A DNA stretch of 64,000 nt from Posidonia oceanica (lineage: Eukaryota > Streptophyta > Magnoliopsida > Alismatales > Posidoniaceae), in the NCBI GenBank assembly GCA_037176725.1, contig JAZBRS010000035.1, positions 47,254,001 to 47,318,000 on the forward strand, given 5' to 3'. The first letter of the stretch is position 1. Every line of letters starts with the position of its first letter. Position numbers and translations under genes: made by a program. The notes under the pieces were generated by a model. That model did no database searches. It had not been told where the DNA came from and worked only from the letters and a program-made list of their open reading frames with translations. This document shows positions 23,197 to 34,514 of this stretch, piece after piece.

Positions 23197-23209
23197 GATG
23201 TCCCTCCCT
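23197..23209 (-). other. Polypurine tract before LTR-prime
   Basis: The minus strand reads AGGGAGGGACATC immediately upstream of the LTR start. Compare AAGGAGGGGCATC in A and AAGGAGGGACAATC at 44162. It identifies 23197 onward as the 3-prime end of a minus-strand internal region. Confidence 0.8.
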
Positions 23210-23754
23210 AAGCGAGGTCAAGAGGACCGAGGCCACTGCTCAGGGTAGACAAGACACCCCTCCTGACGCCGGCAGGAGTGCAATGTTACTGTAGGCCTGA
23301 GTCACTTATTTGGTGGATGCACCGAAAATCATGACCCATTGCCGCAATGCGAATGCAAATGCAGATGCAGTGCAATGCAATGAGATGCAACAATGTTGAT
23401 GCTAAAGTAAAAAACCTGCACTAATGTCTGCCACGCTGAACTCCGTAGGGGAGATGCGGGCGATGCATGCTGACATGATGTGAGATGCAACCCTGCTGGG
23501 GAAAACATGCGATGATTGTGTGTATGTGATGCTAACGCTGCTATCTAGCATGTGATGCTGGTACTGTTACCTAACATGCAATGCTGATGCAGTGAATTAT
23601 GAGTTGATGGACTCATTACTGGATAGTTTGGGTTATCGACCCAAGGAGTTGACGGACTCGCCACCGGATAGTTAGGGTTATCAGTCCAAAGAAAGGACGC
23701 CAGGTGGGGTAACGGGTGTCATCCGAGCAGTTAGGACTGCCAGCCCAAATAGGA

Positions 23755-23835
23755 TACCGAGGGCAGCAAAAAAGATGCCCCTGGTATCAGGGATGATACT
23801 AGGGGACAGTCGAGGCACTCTTGGCATCGAAAGAG
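23755..23835. repeat. Direct repeat with hairpin, left of the 47-bp array
   Basis: GGGCAGCAAAAAAGATGCCC and the following hairpin (23778-23805) are repeated at 25043-25120. The hairpin arms are CCCCTGGTATCA and TGATACTAGGGG around a GGGA loop, with one mismatch. The pair of copies brackets the tandem array. Confidence 0.75.
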
Positions 23836-23987
23836 GAGTTGGATAGTTATGATGGGTGTCAACCGAGCAGTTAGGGCTGCCAGCCCGAAAGGATAGACTT
23901 GCCCTTGACGGAGGAAGCAAGCGGGCGAGACTCCGAAGAGGCACGCAAAAAGAAAAGGAGCTCGTCCTCAAATCAACTGAGGAAACA

Positions 23988-24912
23988 AGCAGACATGACC
24001 TCGAAAGGGCATGCAAAGGGCTTACAAAAAGGCAAGCAGACATGACCACGAAAGGACATGCAAAGGGCTCACAAAAAGCCAAGCAGACATGACCTCGAAA
24101 AGGCATACAAAGGGCTCACAAAAGGCAAGCAGACATGACCTCGAAAGGGCATGCAAAGGGCTCACAAAAAGGTAAGCAGACATGACCTCGAAAGGGCATG
24201 CAAAGGGCTCGCAAAAAGGCAAGCAGACATGACCTCGAAAGGGCATGCAAAGGGCTCGCAAAAAGGCAAGCAGACATGACCTTGAAAGGGCATGTAAAGG
24301 GCTTGCAAAAAGGCAAGCAAACATGACCTCGAAAGGGCATGCAAAGGGCTCACAAAAGGCAAGCAGACATGACCTCGAAAGGGCATGCAAAGGGCTCGCA
24401 AAAAGACAAGCAGACATGACCTTGAAAGGACATGCAAAGGGCTCACAAAAAGGCAAACAGACATGACCTCGAAAGGGCATGCAAAGGGCTCGCAAAAAGA
24501 CAAGCAGACATGACCTTGAAAGGGCATGCAAAGGGCTCACAAAAAGGCAAACAGACATGACCTCGAAAGGGCATGCAAAGGGCTTGCAAAAAGGCAAACA
24601 GACATGACTTCGAAAGGGCATGCAAAGGGCTCACAAAAAGCCAAGCAGACATGACCTCGAAAGGGCATGCAAAGGGCTCGCAAAAAGGCAAGCAGACATG
24701 ACCTTGAATGGGCATGTAAAGGGCTCGTAAAAAGGCAAGCAAACATGACCTCGAAAGGGCATGCAAAGGGCTCACAAAAGGCAAGCAGACAAGACCTCGA
24801 AAGGACATGCAAAGGGCTCACAAAAAGGCAAGCAGACATGACCTTGAAAGGGCATGCAAAGGGCTCGCAAAAAGGCAAACAGACATGACCTCGAAAGGGC
24901 ATGCAAAGGGGG
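23988..24912. repeat. Tandem array of about 47 bp, roughly 19 copies
   Basis: The unit carries AAAGGGCATGCAAAGGGCTC, then CAAAAAGGCAAGCAGACATG, then ACCTCG. Copies vary by a few substitutions and one-base length changes (46-48). Because 47 is not a multiple of three, each frame rotates through the same peptide and stays open, so minus frames such as 24022-24621 and 24537-24902 are by-products. The location between pol and 3-prime LTR is the hypervariable region known in Tat/Ogre elements as a source of satellites. Confidence 0.92.
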
Positions 24913-25042
24913 GGAAGGACTTGTCCTCAAATCGAGGAAGCAGGCAGGTGTGTCTTCGAAAAGGCACGTAAAACAGGAGACTTGTCGTCAAATCGGGGTA
25001 ACAAGCAGGTTCACAAATCAACAGGGAGAGAACGACACCATA

Positions 25043-25120
25043 GGGCAGCAAAAAAGATGCCCCTGGTATCAAGGGTGATACCAGGGGATAGCCGAAGCAC
25101 CCTTGGCATCGAAAAGCGAC
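25043..25120. repeat. Direct repeat with perfect hairpin, right of the 47-bp array
   Basis: The second copy of the block at 23755. Its hairpin at 25060-25087 is perfect: CCCCTGGTATCA, loop AGGG, TGATACCAGGGG. Stem is kept while the loop differs from the other copy. Confidence 0.8.
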
Positions 25121-25650
25121 GAACATAGACAAAGCTGACGCGCTTGTCAAACAAGTAGTTAGAGCTACTAGCCCGACGTGATGACCTAGCTGGGAGTGCT
25201 CGGTGGCTTTGCTTGACTTGATGGCGTTGGTCAGTAGAGATTCTGGCATCCAAGTGGGACGCGGGGTCTTCTTGTAGCTTTCCTTGGTGCTGAGAATGTT
25301 GGTAGTTGCTTTTGAGCTTGCAAGCTGTCAGGATTTGATAGTGCCCTCCTCACAGCTCTGAGGGGTTAAATTTGCGAAGCTGAAGCAGTACGCTGAAGAT
25401 GTGATTGTGAGAGACCATGCATGCATTATGTTATGGAAAGCAAACCAAACACATAAGCAAATGGCACAAAACATCCTTGTATTAACAAAGTCTTGGTTAC
25501 ACGCCTGTACAGGCTAAATAAAGTACAGCAAGACTCAAAAAGAGGGGCATGTGGTTACATAAATGCCCTAACTGATCCGGGCCTTCTTCGACCTCTTGGT
25601 GTCAGGGAACAGAGGCACACCGGTGGGATCTCATTAATGGGCCAGAGCCC

Positions 25651-26704
25651 CTACACTTCAGTCAGATACTCACAAGTACATCCTGAGCCCTTTACAGCTG
25701 CATTGTTTGTTGACCGTATCCCATGGCACATGAGGTCGGCTAGCTTTGTTGTGGCAGCAACTGTGCTGAAAGGATAGGGCTGGAGCAGCTTCGGTGCCGT
25801 GCTGTTGACAAAAGCTCCCTGCTGGAAACCGAACTGCCGCATGACCTGGATGGGGTGTTACTCCACGCCTTCGGTGAACCCAGGTAGCACAACCAGTCGC
25901 ATGTCACGGGTGCCAAAGAAGACAGTGAACGGCTTCGCTGCAGATGGGATGATACGCCAGGTCACTGTATCATCTATCAGCTTTTCCAGCCTTTCATACT
26001 CCTCGCGGACAGTCTTATGGTCTTGGCATGGCCGCTGCCGCAGTATGCCTCAAATGCCCGCTTCTGGGGGCGCAGAATGTCTATCTCTAGGTGTCTGGCT
26101 AGCCACACCTGTACCAGAGCCCCGCAGCCGTGAAAGTGGCGGCAATAGTGTGAAATACGGTCCAGCCCACGGTATGTCTCAGCTAGGATGATTGGTGCCA
26201 GGTCGATTTGCTGAGACACCACGACAAGTGCAATCTTAGCAACCTCAATAGCGATCGTCATCCGGCCGTGGTTGAAGATTAGCTCGCCCAGGAAGCGAGT
26301 GATGAAGCTGCGGAGCATAGTTCAGCTCCCAGTGCGGCGCGCTTTTTGGAGACTTCCTCAAAGTAGTTCAGGTGGAGCGTGGGTACAGGCCCGTCAATGT
26401 AGACCAGTCTCTTCTCGCAGCTGTGTACGGAGAGTCCAGTTAGCTCCTTCAAGACGGCGACATAGTCAGTACGCCTTGTGAATATAGTTGGCCCCATGAG
26501 CATGGAGAAACCGCAGATCCGGCGTACTTCCTCTAGCGTGGGCGTTAACTCCGTCCTGCCAAAGCGAAAGACATAGTGCGCTGGCTTCCAGAACCTTGCA
26601 GCAGCGTACAGAAGATCTCAGCTTACTTCAACATCGGCAGCCTTCAAAAGTCTGGGTCGAATGCCCCACAGGCTCAGCTTCTCACGGTCAGCCTCAGTGA
26701 GCAT
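25651..26704 (-). pseudogene. Element E downstream ORF: DUF7745-type protein, sense orientation
   Basis: Frames on the minus strand together give one DUF7745-like protein broken by one stop and two frame shifts: 26704 region (LSLWGIRPRLLKAADVEVS, then FRFGRTELTPTLEEVRRICG), 26503-26279 (KELTGLS..., VPTLHLNYFEEV), 26318-25977 (IFNHGRMTIAIEVAKIAL, IDLAPIILAETYRGLDRI, HFHGCGALVQVWLARHL) and 25842-25651 (QVMRQFGFQQGAFV). The FRFG-ELTPTLEE motif, the GC-LVQVW segment and the RQFG tail are typical of the extra ORFs of Ogre/Tat elements. It lies downstream of integrase on the same strand as gag-pol. No introns are needed, in contrast to element A. Confidence 0.7.
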
Positions 26705-26800
26705 AGCAATTCACTCTCGGAGAGTCCCGGAGCAATGTGTCGGAGTTGCCAAAGTAGGGAAACCCATTGCAAGGGAGAATGCGAGCAGCTGGTGTAGACC

Positions 26801-28378
26801 CTTCAAGTACCTATAGTCAAAGCTGTTCATCAATCTGGAACATGTACAGGCATATAATACTGGCTGTCAGAGAAGTAGATGTGCATGTAAAAGCTGATAA
26901 AGCAGTTCATATGTTACAACTAACAATCAGACCACAGAATTCAAGTACATTCAGCTATGTAAGGGGGCTTCGCCTGCACAGGGCAAAGTCGCAGAAAAGG
27001 CGCTCTTGTCCTCGTCCATGCAGAGCGAGGGAACAAGGGAAAGGGGGCTTCGTCTGTCCGAAATGAAGTCACAAAAGGGGTATGCTTGTCCTTGTCCTGC
27101 ACGGAGCAAGGGGGCAAGTGAAAAGAGACCTCGTCCGCCTGGAGCGAAGTCGCACAGAGATTAAACGTGCACTCCCTAAGTTGCTACACTGACAATGATA
27201 GATTGCTCTGAGGCTTGGAGCCGGTCAACCTGCCTTGGCAGAAGTACTGTCCCAGCGCCAAGCCGAGCCTTGCAGAGTGGGAGGAAAGGGGAAAAAGAAA
27301 TGATTTGATAGTAGATAGATGCATGCATGATCTATACTAAATCTATTGCCCTCAGCATATGGAGTGCTTGATGCCTACTGCAAAGGAAAGGAGCAGTCTC
27401 TGATTCACCAGACTCTACTCGGATTCCTAACTGTTGGTGGCACTCTGAGAAGGGAATTGGGTAGTACTTGGGTGGTGGTGTAGTGAGGACGGGCTCCACG
27501 CCAAACTCTCAAGGACCTACACCTACTCTTTTCATTTTTCCTGTTTCTCTTGCTCCCACATAGGTATGCAGACTTCCCCTACCTTGGCTTGGAGGTACTG
27601 GGCACCTGGTTTGGAGTTGGGGAGCTGATTGCTGGAGAAGGGTGGCTAGGCCCCATGGGATTTGTGTATTTCCCAAGCGCAAACTTTAGTTCTTCTCTAA
27701 GATAGGCAAAAGGGGACAGGATCACGCTGCTTGCCTTTGTTTCTGGGCTAACTTTTGTCTTTGCCCTCTTTTTTTTTTGTTGCTTTTTTTTCTTTTCTTT
27801 CTTGTTCTTCTTCTTTTTTTTTGGCTTGTAGGCTTCCGCTGTCCCAAACTTAGGGGTAATGGGCGCCTAGTTTTGAGGTGGGGGGCTAGGCCTTGCAAGG
27901 CTTGCAGACTCCCAGGTGCGAAGTTTAGATCCTCCCCAAAGCAACTCAGAGGGATAAGGTTGTGCTGTACACCTCTATCTCTAGGGCCGACTTCTGTCTT
28001 CGCCTTCTAGTCCCTTTTTTGTGGTGTCCAGGCTAAGACGTGTATGTTCTGCTCACACTCTCTCACACCCTAGGATTTTGTCTCCCTCTAGAAGTGTAAG
28101 TCCTAAAAGAGGTTTGGACATTTCGTCCGCCCTTACTGGATGGTGGCTCTCTCACTGGTTAGGACATCTAAGTAGTGTCAAGTGAGGTAGAGGATACTCT
28201 TTCCAGAGCAGGCAAGCATCTTCAATTTTCGTCATCGGGCTATGATAGCAAATGCATATGATATATTTACATCTCTATTTTTTTGGTTGTTTTGATAAAA
28301 GAAACATGACTAAAATGTGTGTGAATGTAAATGCATAAAATGCAAGGAAGGGGGGCTCTGCAAGGTAGCGGCGACAGG
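26801..28378. other. Element E non-coding region between integrase and downstream ORF
   Basis: 26970-27140 has repeated GGGGGCTTCGTCTG-like and CTTGTCC(T/C)CGTCC-like words. 27760-27830 is a T-rich run (C/T low complexity). 27480-28060 shows two similar blocks with GGGCACCTGG/GGGCGCCTAG and GCCGACTTCTGTCTTCGCC words, suggesting an old local duplication. No gene is supported. Confidence 0.45.
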
Positions 28379-29240
28379 CTATTGGAAGTACTTCTTGAGG
28401 TAGCATGCGTTGACTGGCTCTGATTGTTCGACCTGGTCCATGTCCTCAAGGACTGCTGCGCCGCTGGAGAAGACCCGCTTGATCAAGAAAGGGCCATGCC
28501 AGTTGGACCGGAATTTGCCTCGACCGTCGGGGAGATGGATGGCTCGAAGGACCATATCCCCTGGATGGAAGCTTCTGTGCCTAACCTTCTTCAGGTATGC
28601 CCTGGCCGAACGCTTCTAGTAACACTGAGCATGATGCATAGCCTGCAGCCTATGCTCATCGATCAGGTTTAGCTGGATGCAGCGGTCTTCGACCCACTCT
28701 GCTTCTTCCAGCTCAGCTTCTCGTAGGATCTACGGTGAGGGGATCTCTACTTCAACAAGCAGCACTGCCTCCATGCCGTACACCAGCGAGTACAGGGTTG
28801 CTCCTGTCGAGGTCTAGACTGATGTCCTGTATGCCCAGAGTGCTTACGGAAGCTTGTTATGCCAGTCCTTATGAGTCTCTGCCATCTTTTTCAAGATCTT
28901 GACTTGGTTCTTGTTGGCAGACTCCACTGCGCTGTTCATCTGTGGCCGATAAGGCGAGGATCGGTGATGTTTGATGTTGAAGCTCTACAGGTAGTCTTCG
29001 ATGCTCTTGGCTATGAAGTTTGTGCCATTGTCAGAGATGAGCGTGTGCGGGACCCCATACCGGGCTACAATATTGTTTTTGATAAACTTCTCTGTAGCCG
29101 CGGCAGTGACTGTCTTGTAGGAGGCTGCTTCCACCTATTTGGTAAAATAGTCGATCGCTACCAGAATATAGCGATAACCGTTGGAGGTTGCTGGATGTAT
29201 GGCACTGATGACGTCGATCCCCCAAGTGGAGAAAGGCCAT
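28379..29240 (-). pseudogene. Element E integrase core and C-terminus
   Basis: The minus strand, read with several in-frame stops, shows WGIDVISAIHP (first Asp), an ISDNGTNF segment (second Asp) and NSAVESANKNQ (Glu), then a C-terminal domain with HGPFLIKRVF and the terminal YLKKYFQ before a stop at 28379-28381. Thus all three catalytic residues are present but TAG stops split the region. The zinc-binding half is in the preceding block in another frame. Confidence 0.8.
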
Positions 29241-30288
29241 GGCGAAGACATGCTATGCAATTCCTGTGGGGGAGCGTGTATGAAGTTCCCATGGATTTGC
29301 AGCTGTGGTACCTGCGCACAAACTGGCAGCAGTTTGCCTCCATGGTTGACCAGAAGTAGCCTTGGAGCATGATCTTCTTGGCTAGCAACACACCGCTCAT
29401 GTGAGAGCTGTAGGTTCCTACATGGACTTGGAGTATCAGTGTGTCGGCCTCCTTCTTGTCTACGCAGCGTAGGAGCATCTGGTTGTAAGATCTTCTATAC
29501 AGATGTGCTGCCCCTATCACATACTTTGATGCCAGACGTGCCAGAGTCTTTCTATCTGCTGCTGAGGTGTATGGTGGGAGGTTGCCAGATTCCAGGAAGA
29601 CCTTGATGTCATGGGACCATGGAAGTTCCTCTACTGGATCCGCTTCCTCGATACTCATGCAGTGTCCGGGCTGTTCCACATGAGAGACTGATACGTCCAT
29701 TGCACGGCCTTTGGGTGTGGAGAGCCAAGATGCGAAGGTTGCCAGAGCATCTGCATAGGCGCTCTTGGCTCTATTCATGTATGTGAAGTAGATACTTTCA
29801 AATGCTTCTATCAGCTTCAGCAGGCATTCATGGTAAGGTACTAGCTTGGGGTCCTTGGTCTTCCAGTCGCTGTTGACTTGGGAGATGACCAGCATCGCAT
29901 CTCTGTGTACATGCAGCTTGCGCACATCATGCTCGAGTGCGACTTGCAGTCCCAAGAGGCGGGCTTCATACTCTGCCTCATTGTTGGTGCAAGGGAATGT
30001 TATCTTCCTTGCAAATGGGATCAGCTCTCCCCGTGGCGTTGCTAAAACAGCACCGATGTCTCTACCCCTTCTATTGATTGCGCCATCGAAGTACAGATGC
30101 CACTGTAGTTCGTCTTCAGGATCCTTCTGCTCTAGATCCTCCATGGCGAATAGAATGTCCTCATCAGGAAACTGTGTCTGCAGCAGCTGGTATTTAGGCA
30201 GTGGGAAGTCAGCTAGATGATCTACCATGGCTTGCCCCTTCATTGACTTCTGTGTGACGAAACTGATGTCATACTGAGACAATAACAC
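29158..30288 (-). pseudogene. Element E archaeal-type RNase H and integrase N-terminus
   Basis: An open block of 376 residues. Residues about 65-185 have the RNase H catalytic set: YFDGAIN, NNEAEYEARLLGL, HRDAMLVISQV and AYADALATF. From about 285 comes the integrase zinc module with two His (HVGTYSSHMS); the first Cys of the expected CxxC is a Tyr here (VRRYHSCKS). The end of the block runs out of frame where the integrase core begins. It lies directly downstream of RT. Confidence 0.85.
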
Positions 30289-30300
30289 TTGCCACTTGAC

Positions 30301-31881
30301 TCATCGGCCTACCATGGTCGGCTTTTGAAAGAGGAACTTGATGGGGTCATGCTGACATAGGAGTTGGACCAGGTGCGCCATCATGTAATGCCTTAGCTTT
30401 TGTGCGGCCCAAACGAGAGACAGGCAGGTCTTCTTTATGGTGCTATACTTGGCTTCGCAATCAGTGAATTTCTTGCTCAGGTAATAAATGGCACGCTCCT
30501 TTCTACCGGTTTCATCATGTTGGTCTAAGACGGCGCCCTTGGAATGCTGTGTGGTAGAAAGGTAGAGAATCAGGGGTCTCCCTGGCACGGGAGAAATCAG
30601 GACAGGAGGCTTGATCAGGAGCTGCTTGATCTTGTCAAATGCAGCTTCGCACTCCATGCTATAGTTGATCTGTGTATTTTTCCTCAGGAGCTTGAAAATC
30701 GATTTGCATATAGGCGTGAGCTGTGCAATGAACCGGCTGATGTACTGTAGACGCCCCAACAGGCCTCTGACTTCCTTTTTAGTCTTGGGGCGTGGCATGT
30801 CCATGATGGCTTTGGCCTTGCTTGGGTCCACTTCAATTCCCCTCTGGCTGACAATGTAGCGCAACAGCTTGCCGGATGATACCCCGAATACACATTTGCT
30901 GGGGTTGAGGCGAAGCTTGTACTTCCTCAAGCGATCAAAGAGCTTCTTGAGGCAGATAAGGTGATCCTCAGGCTCTCTAGACTTGGCAATAATGTCGTCC
31001 ACATAGACCTCAACTTCTTAGTGCATGAGGTCGTGGAACAATGCTATCATCGCCCTTTGATATGTTGCTCCGGCATTCTTAAGCCCAAACAGCATAACCT
31101 GATAGCAGAAGACTCCCCAGGGGGTGATAAATGAAGTCTTTTCCATGTCTTCTTCTGCCATTCTAATCTGGTTGTAGCCGGAGAAGCCGTCCATGAAGGA
31201 GAGTATCTTGTGTCCGGTAGTGTTGTTCACCAGGACGTCGATGTGCGGAAGAGGGAAGTCGTCCTTAGGACTGGCTTTATTCAGATCCCTGTAATCGATG
31301 CACATGCGGACCCGACCGTCCTTCTTGGGCACTGGCATGACATTCACGAGCCATTCTGGATAGAGGACGACCTTGAGAAAACCAACGTTGTGTTGCTTCA
31401 TGATTTCCTCTTTAATCTTGAGCAGCCATTGTGGTTGCCACTTCCGGAGCTTCTGCTTTACCGGCCTCGCATCTGGGTCCAGAGGCAGGTTGTGCACCAT
31501 AATCTCTACATTGAGGCCGACCATGTCTTCATAGCTCTAGGCAAAGACATCTGTATATTCCATGAGGAATGCGTTGAATTTCGCCTTAGCTTGGGGCGAC
31601 AGTTGGGCGCTGATGCAGTCCTCCTTGATATCTTCAGCTGTGCCAATGTTGACTGCCTCCGTCTCTTCTTCGATGTGGAGGCTAGGCCCTTCTGGGTCGC
31701 CATCGTAAGGCTGGAACTCAGGCAGTGGTTTATCATTCTCATCTACGCCTGTATCATCCTCTTCCTCATATGCAATGAGTTCAGAGAGGATCTCCTTCTC
31801 AAATGTGGGGTCTGTAATGTCGAAAGAGTGAATATGTTCTGTCTCTTGATCTTGATGACACCTCAGGATGGTCACGCTCAC
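30301..31881 (-). pseudogene. Element E reverse transcriptase and gypsy-type RNase H
   Basis: Blocks 31881-31537, 31524-31018 and 31002-30301 form one reading of the acidic pre-RT linker, fingers, palm and connection. Motifs: KDGRVRMCIDYRDLN, FPLPHIDVLVNN, FSGYNQIRMAEED, YVDD at about 31000, LRYIVSQRGIEVDPSKAKAI and RAIYYLSKKFTDCEAKYS. Stops separate the blocks, one immediately before EVEVYVDD. All expected catalytic motifs are recognisable. Confidence 0.9.
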
Positions 31882-33554
31882 CCGAGTATTTCTGTAAGCT
31901 CGGTGGGTGACGCTGCTCGAGTGGCCCCTGGTCCCGCTGACTGCTTCGGCTGCTCTGGCTGCTCTGTCTACTCTGGCACCGCTGTCACTGTTGGGACTGC
32001 TGCTGTCTGTTATGCCACCGGCACTATCCCCTCCTCCGCATTCACAGATGTACTCGCGGGAAGTGTTGGGGGCAGACGACTGTCCTCTGGGCGACTAACC
32101 TGTGTACTGTCGCCATATGCGCTGCACAAACCATCTAGACCCTTCCTCTGGCTGTGGAGTGATTAATTCATCTAGTCTAGTGGGTGCTGCCTCTGGTTCT
32201 TCTTCCAAGACCATAACTGAGGAATGGTCTTGCGGTAGAGAGGTATCCGTGACCACGACTTTCCCTTTCCTCAACACCTGCTGCTCGGCGGCGTCTTCAG
32301 CCAGCGTCGCGAGTTGTGCTTGGAACAACAACTCCATGTCTTCGATTGCGTCACCCACCTGGGCTTCTGCAGTCGCACCCTCCTCATCTTCTGAGGGTGT
32401 GTTGACGTAATAGCTGCAGCCGGCCTCTTCAAAGTCCTGCTCGGCGATTCCTTCGCCTGCGGGGTTGGCTCTGGTTGCTAAGCACACCACTGGCTGGGGT
32501 ATCTGCTCTATTACTGGCTGGCTGACCTCCGGGTGCAGCCGATCGCAGGGTTGTGGCGATCAGAGATGCAAACAGGTCGGCCAGGGCTGCGACTGGCTGA
32601 TGCACTGACAGGGTTAATGTTATGGCTGGAGGGGAGGCATAGGCGCTCTTCAGGAGGTCCCACTGTTGGACAGTTGCGTTGGGGGACAAAGCGTCGGCAC
32701 CCGTGAGTGATGGTGGTTGTCTCACTGTACCGGCCGCGGGGGCCCACCACAAGATTGGATCTACTAAAGCTGACGGCTGTATGGCTGATGGCGCCCGCCT
32801 GCTTTGCTTGTGGTGTTGCTGATGAGGCAGGTCGAGTCCCGCTGTCGCCTGATCCGACTGACTGCACCGCCGGAGATGGTAACCTCTGTACTGGTGCAGC
32901 TGCGGCCGCGAGTGGATAGGTAGCTAGTGCCTAAAGGTGTGCTCCTGACTCTGGAGTTGTTGATGCGGCTGTCATAGGCACTAATGAAGCTGCAGAAGGG
33001 GAAACTGTCATCCCTGGCACAAAATTTGCTGAATCTGCCACTGCATCAGTAGAGGGAAGGGCCAGACAAACTGACCAGGAGGTTGCAGGGTTGATCTGAG
33101 CTTTCTCGTTGGACTGAGCTGGGACAACCGTGCCAAACTGCTCTTCATCCGAATAGTAATCCTCTATGCATACCCACTCCTCTATTAGCAGTGGGGGGCT
33201 CTGGCGCGGCACTGGCTGGGCTGAGGCTGGGCTTGTCTTCGGGTCAAGAACACCTGCACTAACAAAGTTAGTGAGGTCCTGAGGAATCACGAGCTTCCGA
33301 TTTCTGTGGTGCAGGCGCTCACCATTGCGGGGTTGCCATTCGTACCCCAAACCTTCATGATCTTTTCTTTCCTCAATAGCAACTGGCTCGGCGATCCCTT
33401 GGTCATGACGCCCAAGTGGTGTTCCCTTCGCGTAGCCCCACTTGTGGCAAACGTTCTCGACCATCCGGGAGGGGTTGCAATGAACGGCCAGAGAGCTGAC
33501 ATGCTCAAGAAGGAGGATAAAGTTGACCGGCTCAAACCGGTTAACCCGGAACAT
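31882..33554 (-). pseudogene. Element E protease-RT linker with G-patch
   Basis: Block 33554-32931 starts right after protease and contains the G-patch-like VCHKWGYAKGTPLGRHDQG followed by EGLGYEW, then an acidic Pro/Ser region. 32490-32095 is acidic and may be a further linker exon or domain. 32110-32900 has overlapping frames on both strands caused by GC-rich bias. An Ogre-type intron near here is known from other plants; I could not place its ends. Confidence 0.6.
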
Positions 33555-33587
33555 GACATCTGAGGGCTTGGGGTCAAATTGGACAGT

Positions 33588-34514
33588 CTACTGGGAGACA
33601 GAAGAGATCGCCTCGACCGGCTCTTTATCGAAATTCTCCGCCATGACAACAACAACATCGTCGCTCCAGCGGAACTTGACCATGCAGTGGAGGGTCGAAG
33701 GGATCACTAGATGCCTGTGGAGCCAAGGGTGCCCAAGTAGGAGATTAAGAGAGGGCTCTAAGTCGACGATGTAGAATTCTTCATCGAATACGATCGGGCC
33801 ACTATGAGGAGGAATAACCAGGATCCCCAAGGAGTCATGGTACGTATTGTCAAAAGAGGTTATTCCCTTCACGGCTGGTGTGATGTCCTCGGCTTTGAAT
33901 CCGAGCTTCAATGCTGTACGCAGGGGACATACGTTAAGGCCTGACCCGTTGTCAACCAGCGAGAGGGGAATGCGGAAACTTTTGAACTGCACTGTGATGA
34001 ATAGGGGTTGATTGTAGTTAGTCCCCGCTGGAGGCAATTCATCGCTCGAGAAAGAGATGACCTGCGGCTCCACGATCATACCCACCATATTCTCCAGAGT
34101 TGCAGGCTCATTGGATTGGAACACATGGGCGGCCTAGAACACGCGGAGAAAAGCCTCTCGGTGTTCACGAGATGAATGTATTAGGTCCCAAATGGAGATG
34201 TCAGCCTTGACTTTTTTCAACTGGGCTGTGATATCAGTTGAAGGCTGGTCTTTTTTGGAGGTGGAGGTAGTAGCTCTGGTGGAGGGTTCTGCAGAGGCGG
34301 GATCAGGGGATTGGCCTGCTGGTGGTTGGCTTGGTGGCACAAGTTGGCCTGCTAGTGGGGGTTGGCCTGCTGGCAGAGTAGGTTCATGGGGGTTAGGCCT
34401 GGCTGTTGGGGCTGCTGGTCTGTAGACCCTCCCTGACTGCATGACTCCCGCACACATTTCTGTGGTGTAGTCGTATGGAACGCGGTGGGTATCCCTAGTC
34501 AGGTTGATTACCAA
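33588..34514 (-). pseudogene. Element E retropepsin, DNG type
   Basis: 34514-34134 carries the pre-protease region (TQ/RDTHRVPY, Pro/Gln-rich repeats, KADISIWDLI helix); 34124-33588 the protease with PLSLVDNGSGLNVCPLRT, FDNTYHDSLGIL and LLLGHPWLHRH. The active-site triplet is DNG rather than DTG, the same as in element C and as known for Ogre-type proteases. One stop near 34134 separates the blocks. It is followed by the G-patch linker after a stop at 33588. Confidence 0.85.

Noticed and set aside
24022..24902. Long overlapping minus frames up to 199 residues, Cys/Phe-rich repeats
   Set aside because: They are the translation of a 47-bp tandem array whose unit is not a multiple of three, so all frames are open for compositional reasons.
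23988..24912. CRISPR-like regular repeats
   Set aside because: Units are contiguous without unique spacers, the DNA is eukaryotic retroelement sequence, and no cas gene is present.
31210..32166. 318-residue plus frame
   Set aside because: Antisense to RT and linker of element E; the minus strand carries clear RT motifs in the same bases.
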